38,603 bases of DNA from Phycisphaerales bacterium (GTDB lineage Bacteria; Planctomycetota; Phycisphaerae; UBA1845), in the NCBI GenBank assembly GCA_003597935.1, contig QZJT01000070.1:1-38603 (forward strand). The letters run 5' to 3'. The translations under genes were made by a program, and so were the position numbers. The notes under the pieces are model-generated. The model saw only the letters and a list, made by a program, of their open reading frames with translations, searched no databases and was not told where the DNA came from. Below, piece by piece: positions 16,506 to 24,870 of this stretch. Numbering within the stretch: position 1 is the stretch's first letter; each line of letters begins with the position of its first letter.

Positions 16506-17120
16506 ATGAGCCTTGAACACATGCTCCTGGGACTGCTCCAAACACCGGCCAGCGGCTACGACCTGAAGGCGCACTTCGATCAATCGGTGCGTTTCTTCTG
16601 GTCGGCCGAGTTGAGCCAGGTGTACCCGACCCTCAAGCGGCTGGAGTCGCGCGGGTTGCTGAGCAGCCGCGTGGAGAAGTCCAACCGCGGACCTCGCCGA
16701 AAGGTCTACAGTCTGACTGCCGCCGGCCGCCAGGTGCTGCGAGACTGGGTCACCGGCGAACCGCAATTCGCCGACGTGCGACAGGGATTCGTTGGGCAGA
16801 TCTTCTTTCTCCACGCCGCCGCCGACCTGAAAGAATCGCTCCGGTTTGTCGAACGTCTCAGGCAGGCCGTTCAGGAGCGTCTCAACACCTACCAGCGGAT
16901 CGATGACGCCTGGTCGCGGGGCGAGCCGCCCTATCCCGACCCTGGCAGCGATGCCGGGTTTCATCAACGGCTGGCCCTTCGGGGGGGGCTGCGATTGATG
17001 GCGGCGCGGCTGGAATGGTGTGACGAGATGATCGCCGCCATTCGCCGTCGCATGCGTCGCGGCCGTCGTGTCAACTCCAGAAAAAACAGTCGTCTGTCTA
17101 CTCATCGGAGCAGAACATGA
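16506..17120 (+). CDS. PadR family transcriptional regulator
   Basis: The product has 204 residues. The N-terminal winged helix shows the PadR pattern: EHMLLGLLQTPASGYDLKAHF, SQVYPTLKRLESRGLLSS and RKVYSLTAAGRQVLRDWV. The C-terminal part (about 95-180) is the helical Vir_act_alpha_C-type dimerisation region, with WCDEMIAAI near its end. PadR proteins usually repress nearby genes and themselves, responding to small molecules such as phenolic acids. The stop overlaps the ATG of the downstream hydrolase gene (ATGA), so the two are translated together and the hydrolase is the likely target. The last ~25 residues are basic. A palindrome over the predicted -10 box fits autoregulation. Confidence 0.9.
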   Translation: MSLEHMLLGLLQTPASGYDLKAHFDQSVRFFWSAELSQVYPTLKRLESRGLLSSRVEKSNRGPRRKVYSLTAAGRQVLRDWVTGEPQFADVRQGFVGQIFFLHAAADLKESLRFVERLRQAVQERLNTYQRIDDAWSRGEPPYPDPGSDAGFHQRLALRGGLRLMAARLEWCDEMIAAIRRRMRRGRRVNSRKNSRLSTHRSRT

Positions 17121-18940
17121 ACCCATCGAAGCTCAGCTTTGGCAGCGCGTGCTCCAGCGCGACCTGCGTCGCAGGACGCGGTAGCAGTCCTCGGCACGCG
17201 CGGACTCGCACCCGGTCTTCCCGACGGCGAATGCTGCGATACGGCATCGGCCTGTTGGCGTGCGGCGTCGCCGTCACGCCGGCACGGGCCGGTGACGATT
17301 TCGTTCGTCTTACCGACGTCAAGGTGCCGATGTCCGACGGGGTAGCGCTGGCGGCCGATGTCTACCTGCCGGCGGAGGAGGGTCGCTTTCCGGCTCTCCT
17401 GCTGCGCACCCCGTACGACCGTCGGGCCAAAGCCTGGTTCGGCGAAAGCATGGTCAAGCGGGGCTATGCGGTCGTCTGCCAGGATGTCCGAGGCATGGGA
17501 GGCTCCCAGGGGCGGTTCGTTCCGTTCATCTTCGAGCGTAAGGACGGCCTCGACACGCTGAACTGGGTGACCGGACGACCCTGGTGCGACGGCAAGATCG
17601 GCCTGTGGGGTTCATCCTACCTGGCCTACTGCGCCCTGATCGTCGCCCCGGAAAACCACCCGAACGTCCGGGCCATCGTCAACATCTCGGGGTGGGGCGA
17701 CACGACCGAGATGACGGCGCCGGGCGGGGCGATGCACCTGATGGTCGGTCTTCCCTGGACGCTGTCGGCACAGATCCGTGGAACCGGATCGTTCGGCGAC
17801 TTCGACTGGGACCAGGTCTTCCGACGCACGCCGGTGGTTGAGATCCCGAAGTCGCTCGGCATCGACAGCGCCCAGTGGGAGGGCATGGTCCAGCTCACCG
17901 GCAGCGATACGCTCATTCAGACGGCGAACGTATCGCCGGGCTACGGACGGATCCGCACGCCGATCTACCATATCACTGGATGGTACGATTTCGTGGCCCG
18001 CCACACGCTGGACGTGTACGAGGGCGTCGCGGCGGCCGGCCAGGCGCGGCAGAAGCTGCACGTCGGTCCCTGGCGGCACGATCAGCAGTGGCGCGACTCC
18101 ACCACGGTCGGCGACGAGGACTTCGGCCCGCGGTCTCGGGCGGGGCTGGATTACATGATCAACCTGTCGGCGCGCTGGTTCGACCGCTACCTGATGGACC
18201 GCCAGAACGGCGTCGAGCGTGAAAAGCCCGTCAAGCTCTTCGTCATGGGCGACAACGCCTGGCGCTCATTCGACCGATGGCCGCCGCGGGAGGTGACGTG
18301 GCAGAAGTGGCATTTTGGCAGCGACGGCGGCGCGAACGGCGCAGCCGGCGACGGACAGATGGCCACCCAGCCGCCGGGCGGGACGGACGCCGACACGTTC
18401 GTCTACGATCCGAACGATCCGGTCCCGACCACGGGGGGAGCGAACTTCCATTTCTTCCTAGACAACCTGGGGATCAAGGACCAGCGCGACGTGGAGCGGC
18501 GCAGTGACGTGCTGGTCTACACCACGCCGCCGCTGCCGAAGAAGCTGACGATCATCGGACCGCTACAGGCGGTGGTCGAAGCGTCCACCGAAGGTCGGCA
18601 CACTGATTTTACCGCGAAGCTGGTGGAGGTGCGGCCCGACGGCTACGCCCGCATCATCGAGGACGGCATCAAGCGCGGCCCGGATCGGGCGGAGCCATCG
18701 GGGCAGATGGAGCCCGGCAGGGTGTACCAGTTCACCATCGACATGGGGGCTACCGCCATCACCATCGCAAAAGGCCACCGCCTTCGCGTCGAGATTTCCA
18801 GCAGCAACTTCCCCAAGTACACGCGCAATCCGAACACCGGCGAGCGTCCCGAGTGGGCGACGACGTTCCAGAAGGTGAAACAGACGGTCCATCATTCGAC
18901 GGAGCATCCGTCCTACGTGCTGCTGCCGGTGGTGCCGTAG
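17117..18940 (+). CDS. CocE/NonD family alpha/beta hydrolase (S15 X-Pro dipeptidyl-peptidase type), exported
   Basis: The product has 607 residues from the ATG at 17117 that overlaps padR. An internal ATG at 17231 gives a cleaner signal peptide (MLRYGIGLLACGVAVTPARA), so the first 38 residues may not be made. Family marks are VPMSDGVALAADVYLP, LLRTPYDRR, VCQDVRGMGGSQG, and the triad Ser167 in GSSYLA, Asp291 in HITGWYDF and His321 in GPWRHD (full-length numbering). The C-terminal jelly-roll domain is present (YTTPPLPKKLTIIGPLQA, KGHRLRVEISSSNFPKY). In cocaine esterase the triad order is the same and the D-H spacing nearly so. The family cleaves esters, amides or X-Pro peptides; the substrate here is unknown. 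Control by the coupled PadR is likely. Confidence 0.9.
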   Translation: MNPSKLSFGSACSSATCVAGRGSSPRHARTRTRSSRRRMLRYGIGLLACGVAVTPARAGDDFVRLTDVKVPMSDGVALAADVYLPAEEGRFPALLLRTPYDRRAKAWFGESMVKRGYAVVCQDVRGMGGSQGRFVPFIFERKDGLDTLNWVTGRPWCDGKIGLWGSSYLAYCALIVAPENHPNVRAIVNISGWGDTTEMTAPGGAMHLMVGLPWTLSAQIRGTGSFGDFDWDQVFRRTPVVEIPKSLGIDSAQWEGMVQLTGSDTLIQTANVSPGYGRIRTPIYHITGWYDFVARHTLDVYEGVAAAGQARQKLHVGPWRHDQQWRDSTTVGDEDFGPRSRAGLDYMINLSARWFDRYLMDRQNGVEREKPVKLFVMGDNAWRSFDRWPPREVTWQKWHFGSDGGANGAAGDGQMATQPPGGTDADTFVYDPNDPVPTTGGANFHFFLDNLGIKDQRDVERRSDVLVYTTPPLPKKLTIIGPLQAVVEASTEGRHTDFTAKLVEVRPDGYARIIEDGIKRGPDRAEPSGQMEPGRVYQFTIDMGATAITIAKGHRLRVEISSSNFPKYTRNPNTGERPEWATTFQKVKQTVHHSTEHPSYVLLPVVP

Positions 18941-19238
18941 GCTCACGCCCGGCGGCCCGCCTCCGTTGTAAGCTCTTGTGTACCGGCCCCTGCGGGTCGT
19001 TTCCGAATCGGCCGATGGTGCTAATATAGGGGTGCGTCGGCACGAATCTCCACGTGTGGGGAGACACGGTGTCGCCTGGGAACCGTTCGAAACCGACCGC
19101 TGTTTTCTATCCGCCGATCCCGCCGGACGGTGGTACACGGTGGTACGATGTAAGTTGGCGACGAGGGTTCGCGCGTCACCGGCTTGTGCGTTGACGCCGT
19201 CGCCGCTCTTTGATTGGCTGCCTGGTGGAGGTGTACTC

Positions 19239-21080
19239 ATGAGAATCAGGACTTTCGCGATGACCGTCGCCCTGGCGACGCCGCTGGTGTGGGCGGGTTC
19301 GGCGCCGGCCCAGTTCAACCTCAACGGGCTGAGCGAGGGCGGAAAGGTCGTCGCCCATTTCGACCTCTCCGGCCCCATGACCGAGACGCCGCAGAACGTG
19401 CCGCCGCTTTTCGGCGCCCGCCCGCCCGCGTCGCTGAAGTCGATGCTGGCCCGGTTCCAGGCGGCGCGGGAGGACGCCAACGTCAAGGCGGTGGTGCTGG
19501 AGGTAGAAAGCGCCCAGTTGGGTTTCGGACAGATCCAGGAGATCCGGGCGGCGATCCGGCAGTTCAAGGCGGTGGACAAGCCCGTGTTCGTCCATGCGGA
19601 CATGCTGACCACCGGCACCTACGCGCTGGCCACGGCCGCGTCGCGCGTCTCCATCACGCCGACGGGCGACGTGTGGCTGACCGGCCTGGCGGGCGAGGCG
19701 CCGTATCTTAAGGGCATGCTCGACAAGATGGCCCTGCTGGCGGACTTCGTCCACTGCGGCGACTACAAGACCGCCGCCGAGCCGCTCACCCGGACGGGCC
19801 CGTCGCCTGAATCGGAGGAAATGACCAACTGGCTGCTCGACAGCCTGTACGACTCGCTGGTGAAGATGATCGCGGAGAGCCGCGACATGACGCCGGACAA
19901 GGTCCGCCAGCTCATCGACGAAGGCCCCTACTCCGCCGAGGAGGCCCGCAAGGCCGGGCTGATCGACGCCGTCGAGCACCGGCAGGACTTCGTCGCGGAG
20001 TTGAAGAACCGCTACGGTGGCTCGGTCACGATCGACACCCACTACGGGCAGCAGGACGAGCTGGACCTTCCCAGCGACCCGTTCGGCCTGCTCTCGAAGA
20101 TCATGGAGCTTCTCAACCCGGCCCGGAAGGGCGGCGGCAAGCAGAGCGTCGCGGTGGTGTACGTCGAGGGGCCGATCATGACCGGGGCGGCCGAGCCGAG
20201 TCCCTTCGGACCCGCCGAGGGCGCCTACAGCACCACGATTCGCAAAGCGCTCGATGAGGCCGCGGCCGACCATTCCGTCAAGGCCGTCGTGCTGCGGGTC
20301 GATTCGCCCGGCGGATCGGCGCTGGCCAGCGAGATCATCCTCGACGCCTCGCGACGGGTGGCGGACACCAAGCCGCTGATCGTGTCGATGGGCAACGTGG
20401 CGGGCAGCGGCGGGTACTACGTCACCTGCGCTGCCGGCACCATCTTCGCGGACGACACCACCATCACCGGCTCGATCGGCGTGGTGGGCGGCAAGCTCGT
20501 CACCACCGGCGGCTGGAACAAGCTGGGCATCAACTGGTCGTCTCACTCACGCGGCAAGAACGCGATGATGCTGAGCTCGGCGGCGCCCTTCTCGGAGTCC
20601 GAGCGCGAGCGGCTGATGGGCTACATGAACGAGATCTACGACGTGTTCAAAGGGCACGTGGTGAAGTCGCGAGGGCAGAAGCTCACCCGGGAGATCGACA
20701 AGCTCGCCGGCGGGCGCGTCTACACCGGCCGGCAGGCGCTGGAACTGGGGCTGGTGGACAAGATGGGCGGGTTCGACGACGCGGTGAAGTTCGCCGCCAA
20801 CAAAGCCGGCCTCGGCGACTACGACGTCCGCGTCATTCCCGAGCCGCCCAACATCTTCCAACTCATGTTCGGCGGCGGCCAGGAGGATGAATACACGCGC
20901 ATCGGATCGCAGCCGTCGCTGTTCGGCGCCGGCTCGCCGCTGCTGGAATCGGTGCTGCCGCTCATCCGGTCGCTCGATCCGGCCCGGGCGGACGCGGTGA
21001 TGGCGACGCTCAAGCGGCTCGATATCCTCAACCGCGAGGGCGTGCTGATGATGACGCCGTGGGAGCTGGTCATCGAGTAG
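19239..21080 (+). CDS. sppA: Signal peptide peptidase SppA, 67K (tandem-domain) type
   Basis: The product has 613 residues from the ATG at 19239, preceded by GGTGGAGG. The ~300 bp before it hold a short hairpin near 19050 and no evident gene. The first ~25 residues are a signal peptide or anchor. Two ClpP-like domains follow: the N-terminal one carries Lys177 (CGDYKTAAEP), aligning with the general base of E. coli SppA; the C-terminal one carries the nucleophile Ser390 (NVAGSGGYY), with RVDSPGGSALASEII and TITGSIGVVGG. SppA degrades leftover signal peptides at the membrane. A proline-rich C-terminal extension (after about residue 535) has no clear domain. The next gene, a Rieske protein, follows after 116 bp. 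Confidence 0.92.
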   Translation: MRIRTFAMTVALATPLVWAGSAPAQFNLNGLSEGGKVVAHFDLSGPMTETPQNVPPLFGARPPASLKSMLARFQAAREDANVKAVVLEVESAQLGFGQIQEIRAAIRQFKAVDKPVFVHADMLTTGTYALATAASRVSITPTGDVWLTGLAGEAPYLKGMLDKMALLADFVHCGDYKTAAEPLTRTGPSPESEEMTNWLLDSLYDSLVKMIAESRDMTPDKVRQLIDEGPYSAEEARKAGLIDAVEHRQDFVAELKNRYGGSVTIDTHYGQQDELDLPSDPFGLLSKIMELLNPARKGGGKQSVAVVYVEGPIMTGAAEPSPFGPAEGAYSTTIRKALDEAAADHSVKAVVLRVDSPGGSALASEIILDASRRVADTKPLIVSMGNVAGSGGYYVTCAAGTIFADDTTITGSIGVVGGKLVTTGGWNKLGINWSSHSRGKNAMMLSSAAPFSESERERLMGYMNEIYDVFKGHVVKSRGQKLTREIDKLAGGRVYTGRQALELGLVDKMGGFDDAVKFAANKAGLGDYDVRVIPEPPNIFQLMFGGGQEDEYTRIGSQPSLFGAGSPLLESVLPLIRSLDPARADAVMATLKRLDILNREGVLMMTPWELVIE

Positions 21081-21110
21081 GACCACGGGTCCGCGGCCCT
21101 CGGCGCTGCA

Positions 21111-21163
21111 GGAAGAGCAGAACCACAGATTCACGCGGGAAGAGCAGAACCACAGATTCACGC
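21111..21163. repeat. Direct repeat, two 26-bp copies (ggaagagcagaaccacagat unit)
   Basis: Copies at 21111-21136 and 21138-21163 are identical, starting ggaagagcagaaccacagat and ending tcacgc. They are followed by tttacacagacaag, so the stretch resembles the accacagattcacacag-type intergenic repeats seen in many genomes. It sits in the 116-bp gap after sppA. Confidence 0.8.
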
Positions 21164-21196
21164 AGGTTTACACAGACAAGAAGAGGATTGCGTGAC

Positions 21197-21982
21197 GTGG
21201 ACAACGGCCTCAACGACGACGACCCCGGAGGGGCCAGGGAGTGTAGCTACGGATGGTGCGCAGCCAGCCGAAGGGCCGGCGAAGCGGAACCCGTCGCGGG
21301 CGCCGATCGTCCGGGTTTCTTGCGTGCCGGCTTGAGGCGGCGTGCGTTCATGGGTCGGCTGGCGGCGCTGCTGCACGGCATCGTCGCGCTGGCGGCGGGC
21401 GCGCCGGTGATCGCGTTCATGCTCGACCCGCAGCGACGCCGTTCGCGCGGCGCGACGGCGGCGCCGTTCATCCGCGTGGCGTCGCTGGATGCGCTTCCTT
21501 CCGGCCGGCCGGTGCGCGTGCCCGTCTTCGCACCGCGTCGCGATTCGTTCATTCAGTACCCACGGGCACGCATCGGTGAAGTCTGGCTCCTGCGCGGGGG
21601 CGTCGCGAACCGCAGCGCCGGCCGTGGCGGCGACCCCGCCGGGCAGGGCGGCACTGGCGCAGACGGCAACGACCCGGGCGGCAATGGCGCCGACGGCGCC
21701 ACGCGGAACGCGACGGGCGCGGACGGCCCGCCGCTCGTCCGCGCCTGGCAGACCCTCTGCCCGCACCTGGGCTGCGGCATCGACTACGCCCCGCTGCGCC
21801 GCCAGTTCGCGTGCCCCTGCCACACCAGCGCGTTCGCCCCGGACGGCTCACGTCTTTTCGGCCCATCGCCGCGCGACATGGACGCGCTCGACGTGCGCAT
21901 CACGAATGCCGAGGGCCGGCCATGGGTGGAAGTGCAGTACCGGCAGTTTCGAACCGGCGTGGCGGATCGCGTCGTGGTGTGA
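21197..21982 (+). CDS. Membrane-anchored Rieske [2Fe-2S] protein
   Basis: The product has 261 residues from a GTG at 21197 with AGAGG about 10 nt upstream; the start is not certain. About residues 48-75 (RRAFMGRLAALLHG, then a hydrophobic stretch) form the twin-arginine-like and transmembrane N-terminus typical of Rieske subunits. The cluster motifs are C188PH190LGC193 and C206PC208H209: two Cys plus two His ligate the cluster, and C193/C208 would form the disulfide of high-potential (bc1/b6f-type) Rieske proteins. Between anchor and cluster is a Gly/Asp/Asn-rich insert (about 140-180), absent from standard QcrA. No cytochrome b or c1 gene lies beside it, so the partner complex is unknown; it may be encoded elsewhere. 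Confidence 0.85.
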   Translation: MDNGLNDDDPGGARECSYGWCAASRRAGEAEPVAGADRPGFLRAGLRRRAFMGRLAALLHGIVALAAGAPVIAFMLDPQRRRSRGATAAPFIRVASLDALPSGRPVRVPVFAPRRDSFIQYPRARIGEVWLLRGGVANRSAGRGGDPAGQGGTGADGNDPGGNGADGATRNATGADGPPLVRAWQTLCPHLGCGIDYAPLRRQFACPCHTSAFAPDGSRLFGPSPRDMDALDVRITNAEGRPWVEVQYRQFRTGVADRVVV

Positions 21983-22181
21983 TAAGAAGCGTCGGGCGCG
22001 CCGGGGCGGCGGCGTTCCATCACGCACCCGGAGTCACCGACGGACGCTCCGCGCGCTTGTACCGGCTCGACGGGTTTCGTATTATCAGGTCTTCTCGACA
22101 TCTCGGGGACCGCGGCCGACGGCCGCTGGTGGGGCATCATCGACCACGCTCCCCTCAGGAAACACGCCTGGAGGATTCACG

Positions 22182-23513
22182 ATGAAGTCGGCGCTCTCGA
22201 CGCTCGTCACGCTCGCCACCGGGCTGGCGCTCATCTGTCACGCCAACGCGCAGCCGCAGCAGGTCACGCTCTTTGTCGGCAACAACGTCTCTGACACGGT
22301 CACCGTCTTTACCGTCAATCCCGACGGCACGTTGGCCGAAATCGAAGGCTCGCCCTTCCCCGCCGGGGAGGACGTGACCGCTCTTGCGCTGACCGCCGAC
22401 GGGCGATATCTAGCCGCGACCAACGCCGGCGCCGCCCAGGTCGAAGAGCTGTGGCTCTTCCAGGTAGGAGAAGGCGGGGCGCTTTCGCCGGCGCCGAAGG
22501 CGCCGTTTCTGACCGGAGACGGCCCCCTGGGGCTGGCGTTCACCCGCAACGACGTGCTGCTCTCCCCCGCGGCCGGCGATGACGAACTTCACGTCTTCAA
22601 GCTGACCGGCGACGAACTCTTGCCCGGACCCGGCTCGCCGCACGCCGTCGGCAACTTCCCCAACGAAGTGGCGGCCACGCCCGACGGCCGCTTCGCCTAC
22701 TCTTCGCACCTTTTCGGCAGCGTCGAGGGGTTCTCGGTGTCGCCGGAGGGCGAGATTCAGACGCTGCCGGGTTCGCCCTATCCCATCCCCGGCACCCGCG
22801 GGGCATTCGAGGTGATCGTCTCGCCCGACGGCCGCCACGTGTACGTCGGCATGGGTCTGGACAACGCCCTGGCCGGCTACGAGGTGGAACCGGACGGCTC
22901 GCTGACCGGCCTGCCCGGCTCGCCCTTCCCCACCGGGCAGACCAGCGCCGTCAACCTGGCGATGGACCCGAGCGGGCGGTTCGTGTTCGTCTGTCACGTG
23001 GTCAGCGATTCGGTGATGACGATGAAGCGGATGCCGGACGGCACGCTGGAGGCCGTACCCGGCAGCGTGCGGGTGATCGGCAGCGACGTGCGCAAGGCCG
23101 TCGCCAGCGACGACTACCTGTTCGTGACCGATGAGAGTTCGATTGATCCGGGCGTGGGCGTTATGGTGTATGAGATCGAGCCCGACGGGAAGCTCACGCT
23201 GGTGGATGGCTCCCCGTTCGCGGCCGGCGCCCGCCCGCAGGACATGGTGCTCTTCGACCCCGCGGCCGGCATCCACTGCGGCGACGTCCGCAGACTGACC
23301 GCCTCCTGCAAGAACGGAAAGCTGAAAGCCAGGCTCAAGACGCGCCTGGCGGAAGGGACCATCCTGCACCTGTCCAACAACGGCGGGGAGATCATCCCCG
23401 TCGCACTGAACCGCCGGGGCAAGGGCAAAGCCACATGGCGCGGCCAGAGCGGCGACCACGAAGTTTGCGTCGTAGAATGCCCGGAGGTGTGCAACAGCGC
23501 GGATTGTGGGTAG
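22182..23513 (+). CDS. Secreted lactonase-type seven-blade beta-propeller protein with Cys-rich tail
   Basis: The product has 443 residues; ATG at 22182 with GGAGG about 8 nt upstream. The signal peptide probably ends LICHANA. Residues about 25-365 contain propeller repeats of the 6-phosphogluconolactonase/lactonase type: VFTVNPDGTLAEIEGSPFPA, ALTADGRYLAATN, SPDGRHVYVG, DPSGRFVFVCH and VYEIEPDGKLTLVDGSPF. The blade repeats GSPFP and G.L....GSP are regular. Residues about 365-443 are a separate small beta domain (CGDVRRLTASCKNGKLKARL) ending with several Cys (VCVVECPEVC, DCG). The propeller probably binds rather than hydrolyses, since export argues against a pentose-phosphate role. The tail recalls C-terminal domains on other planctomycete secreted proteins, from memory only. 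Confidence 0.78.
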   Translation: MKSALSTLVTLATGLALICHANAQPQQVTLFVGNNVSDTVTVFTVNPDGTLAEIEGSPFPAGEDVTALALTADGRYLAATNAGAAQVEELWLFQVGEGGALSPAPKAPFLTGDGPLGLAFTRNDVLLSPAAGDDELHVFKLTGDELLPGPGSPHAVGNFPNEVAATPDGRFAYSSHLFGSVEGFSVSPEGEIQTLPGSPYPIPGTRGAFEVIVSPDGRHVYVGMGLDNALAGYEVEPDGSLTGLPGSPFPTGQTSAVNLAMDPSGRFVFVCHVVSDSVMTMKRMPDGTLEAVPGSVRVIGSDVRKAVASDDYLFVTDESSIDPGVGVMVYEIEPDGKLTLVDGSPFAAGARPQDMVLFDPAAGIHCGDVRRLTASCKNGKLKARLKTRLAEGTILHLSNNGGEIIPVALNRRGKGKATWRGQSGDHEVCVVECPEVCNSADCG

Positions 23514-23520
23514 GAGGAGA

Positions 23521-23576
23521 ATAGCGAATAACGAATAGCGAATAACGAATGAAGAGTGGCGAATCACCAGTGGCAG
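23521..23576. repeat. 7-bp repeat array (AATAGCG/AATAACG) just after the propeller gene
   Basis: Seven to eight 7-bp units: aatagcg, aataacg, aatagcg, aataacg, aatgaag, agtggcg, aatcacc, agtggca. The array begins 8 bp after the TAG stop at 23513. It is the CGAATNN motif also seen at 1221-1255 and 24733-24870, here between convergent genes. Confidence 0.85.
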
Positions 23577-23614
23577 ATGGACCGGTATGACCCGTGACGA
23601 GCGGAAGGGTACGT

Positions 23615-23668
23615 GTCCATCCCGTCCATCCCGTCCATCATGTCCATCATGTCCATCCCGTCCATCCC
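23615..23668. repeat. 9-bp minisatellite (GTCCATNNN x6), intergenic
   Basis: Six perfect-period units: gtccatccc, gtccatccc, gtccatcat, gtccatcat, gtccatccc, gtccatccc. It ends 9 bp before the stop codon of the convergent fcl gene. It has the same unit, inverted, as the coding array at 2800-2889. Confidence 0.9.
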
Positions 23669-23676
23669 GCCCCGCA

Positions 23677-24723
23677 TCACCCGGAAACGCTGGCGCCCTG
23701 CGCGGGAACAGTAAGCGTGGTCGCCGCCGGTTTGTCCTCCTCTTCCTGATGCGTCGATCTGCCGCTTCCTTCGCGGCGCCACCATTCAATCGTCCGGCGC
23801 AGCCCCTCTTCCAGACCGACCTCGGCCCGCCAACCCAGCAGCGATGCTGCCCGCGACACGTCCAGACGCCGCCGCGGCTGACCATCCGGAAACCGGGCGT
23901 TCCACGTGATTTCGCCGCCGTAGCCGACCAGGCCGGCGATCATGGAAGCCAGATCGGCGATGCGGATCTCGCGCCCGGTGCCCAGGTTCAGCGGCTGGCA
24001 GTCGTCATAGCACTCGGCCGCCGTCAGAATCCCGCGGGCGGCGTCTTCCACGTAGAGGAACTCGCGGCTGACCGTGCCGGAACCCCAGCACTCGACGCTC
24101 GGGGTGCCGGCGTCGGCGGCTTCGGTGAACTTGCGGATCATGGCGGGGATGACGTGTGACGTCGAAAGGTCGAAGTTATCGCCCGGGCCGTAAAGATTGA
24201 CCGGCAGCAGGAATATCCCGGCAAGGCCATACTCCGTTCGATAGGCATCGAGCATCACCGCCAGCGCCCGTTTGGCGACTCCGTAGGGAGCGTTCGTTTC
24301 TTCCGGGAAGCCCGACCACAGGTCCGACTCGCGAAACGGCAGGGGGCAGTGCTTCGGATACGCGCACACGGTCCCCACCTGCACGAACTTCTCCACTTTG
24401 CGGATGCGCGACTCCTCGATCAGGTGCAGGCCCATCGCCATGTTGGCGTAGAAGAACCGCCCCGGGCGCCGGCGGTTGGCGCCGATTCCGCCTACTTCGG
24501 CGGCCAGGTGAATTACCAACTCCGGCTCGGCGTCGTCGAACAGGCGGACGACGGCGTTGCGGTCGGTCAGGTCGTAATCCGCCCGCCGCGGGATGGTGAT
24601 CCGCGACGCGCCCGCCTCCGCAAGGCGCCGGCACACGACGCGTCCTAAGAACCCCGCCCCGCCCGTGACGCAGACGCGCTTGCCCGTCCAGAAACTGTCG
24701 TCTTTGCTTTCGAGCGAACTCAT
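23677..24723 (-). CDS. fcl: GDP-L-fucose synthase (GDP-4-keto-6-deoxymannose 3,5-epimerase-4-reductase)
   Basis: The product has 348 residues; ATG at 24723. It is an extended SDR enzyme using NADPH to turn GDP-4-keto-6-deoxy-D-mannose into GDP-L-fucose. The NADP-binding GGAGFLG motif is at about residues 21-27. Diagnostic marks are [12 protein letters not shown], the [13 protein letters not shown] stretch (Thr in place of the catalytic Ser of E. coli WcaG, with the proton-shuttle Cys kept), YGVAKRAL with catalytic Tyr and Lys, and SHVIPAMI with the epimerase His. The C-terminus has an extra ~30 residues ([12 protein letters not shown]). It follows gmd by 147 bp of repeats on the same strand, and the two make GDP-L-fucose from GDP-mannose. 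Confidence 0.9.
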   Translation of the reverse strand: MSSLESKDDSFWTGKRVCVTGGAGFLGRVVCRRLAEAGASRITIPRRADYDLTDRNAVVRLFDDAEPELVIHLAAEVGGIGANRRRPGRFFYANMAMGLHLIEESRIRKVEKFVQVGTVCAYPKHCPLPFRESDLWSGFPEETNAPYGVAKRALAVMLDAYRTEYGLAGIFLLPVNLYGPGDNFDLSTSHVIPAMIRKFTEAADAGTPSVECWGSGTVSREFLYVEDAARGILTAAECYDDCQPLNLGTGREIRIADLASMIAGLVGYGGEITWNARFPDGQPRRRLDVSRAASLLGWRAEVGLEEGLRRTIEWWRREGSGRSTHQEEEDKPAATTLTVPAQGASVSG

Positions 24724-24732
24724 GGTTCAAGG

Positions 24733-24870
24733 CGAATGTCGAATATCGAATAGCGAATAACGAATGACGGAAAACGCGCAGTGAACGCGTAAGGCACCGA
24801 GTCGAGTCCGTCGCGCGTGTCGCATCAACCTCTTCATTCGCCACTCGCCATTCGCCATTCGCTATTCATC
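24733..24870. repeat. Inverted pair of 7-bp arrays filling the gmd-fcl gap
   Basis: Left array 24733-24767: units cgaatgt, cgaatat, cgaatag, cgaataa, cgaatga. Right array 24836-24870: attcgcc, actcgcc, attcgcc, attcgct, attcatc, the same motif on the other strand. The left array starts 10 bp from the fcl start codon and the right one directly abuts the gmd stop codon at 24871. The arms could pair in the mRNA of a gmd-fcl transcript around a loop of about 68 nt. Confidence 0.8.

Noticed and set aside
19080..19110. tRNA T-loop-like sequence (gttcgaaacc)
   Set aside because: No matching acceptor stem, D-arm or anticodon arm could be found around it.
21059..21196. N-terminal extension of the Rieske frame into the end of sppA
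   Set aside because: It would encode the direct-repeat region as KSRTTDSR units, and a GTG with a ribosome site lies downstream at 21197.
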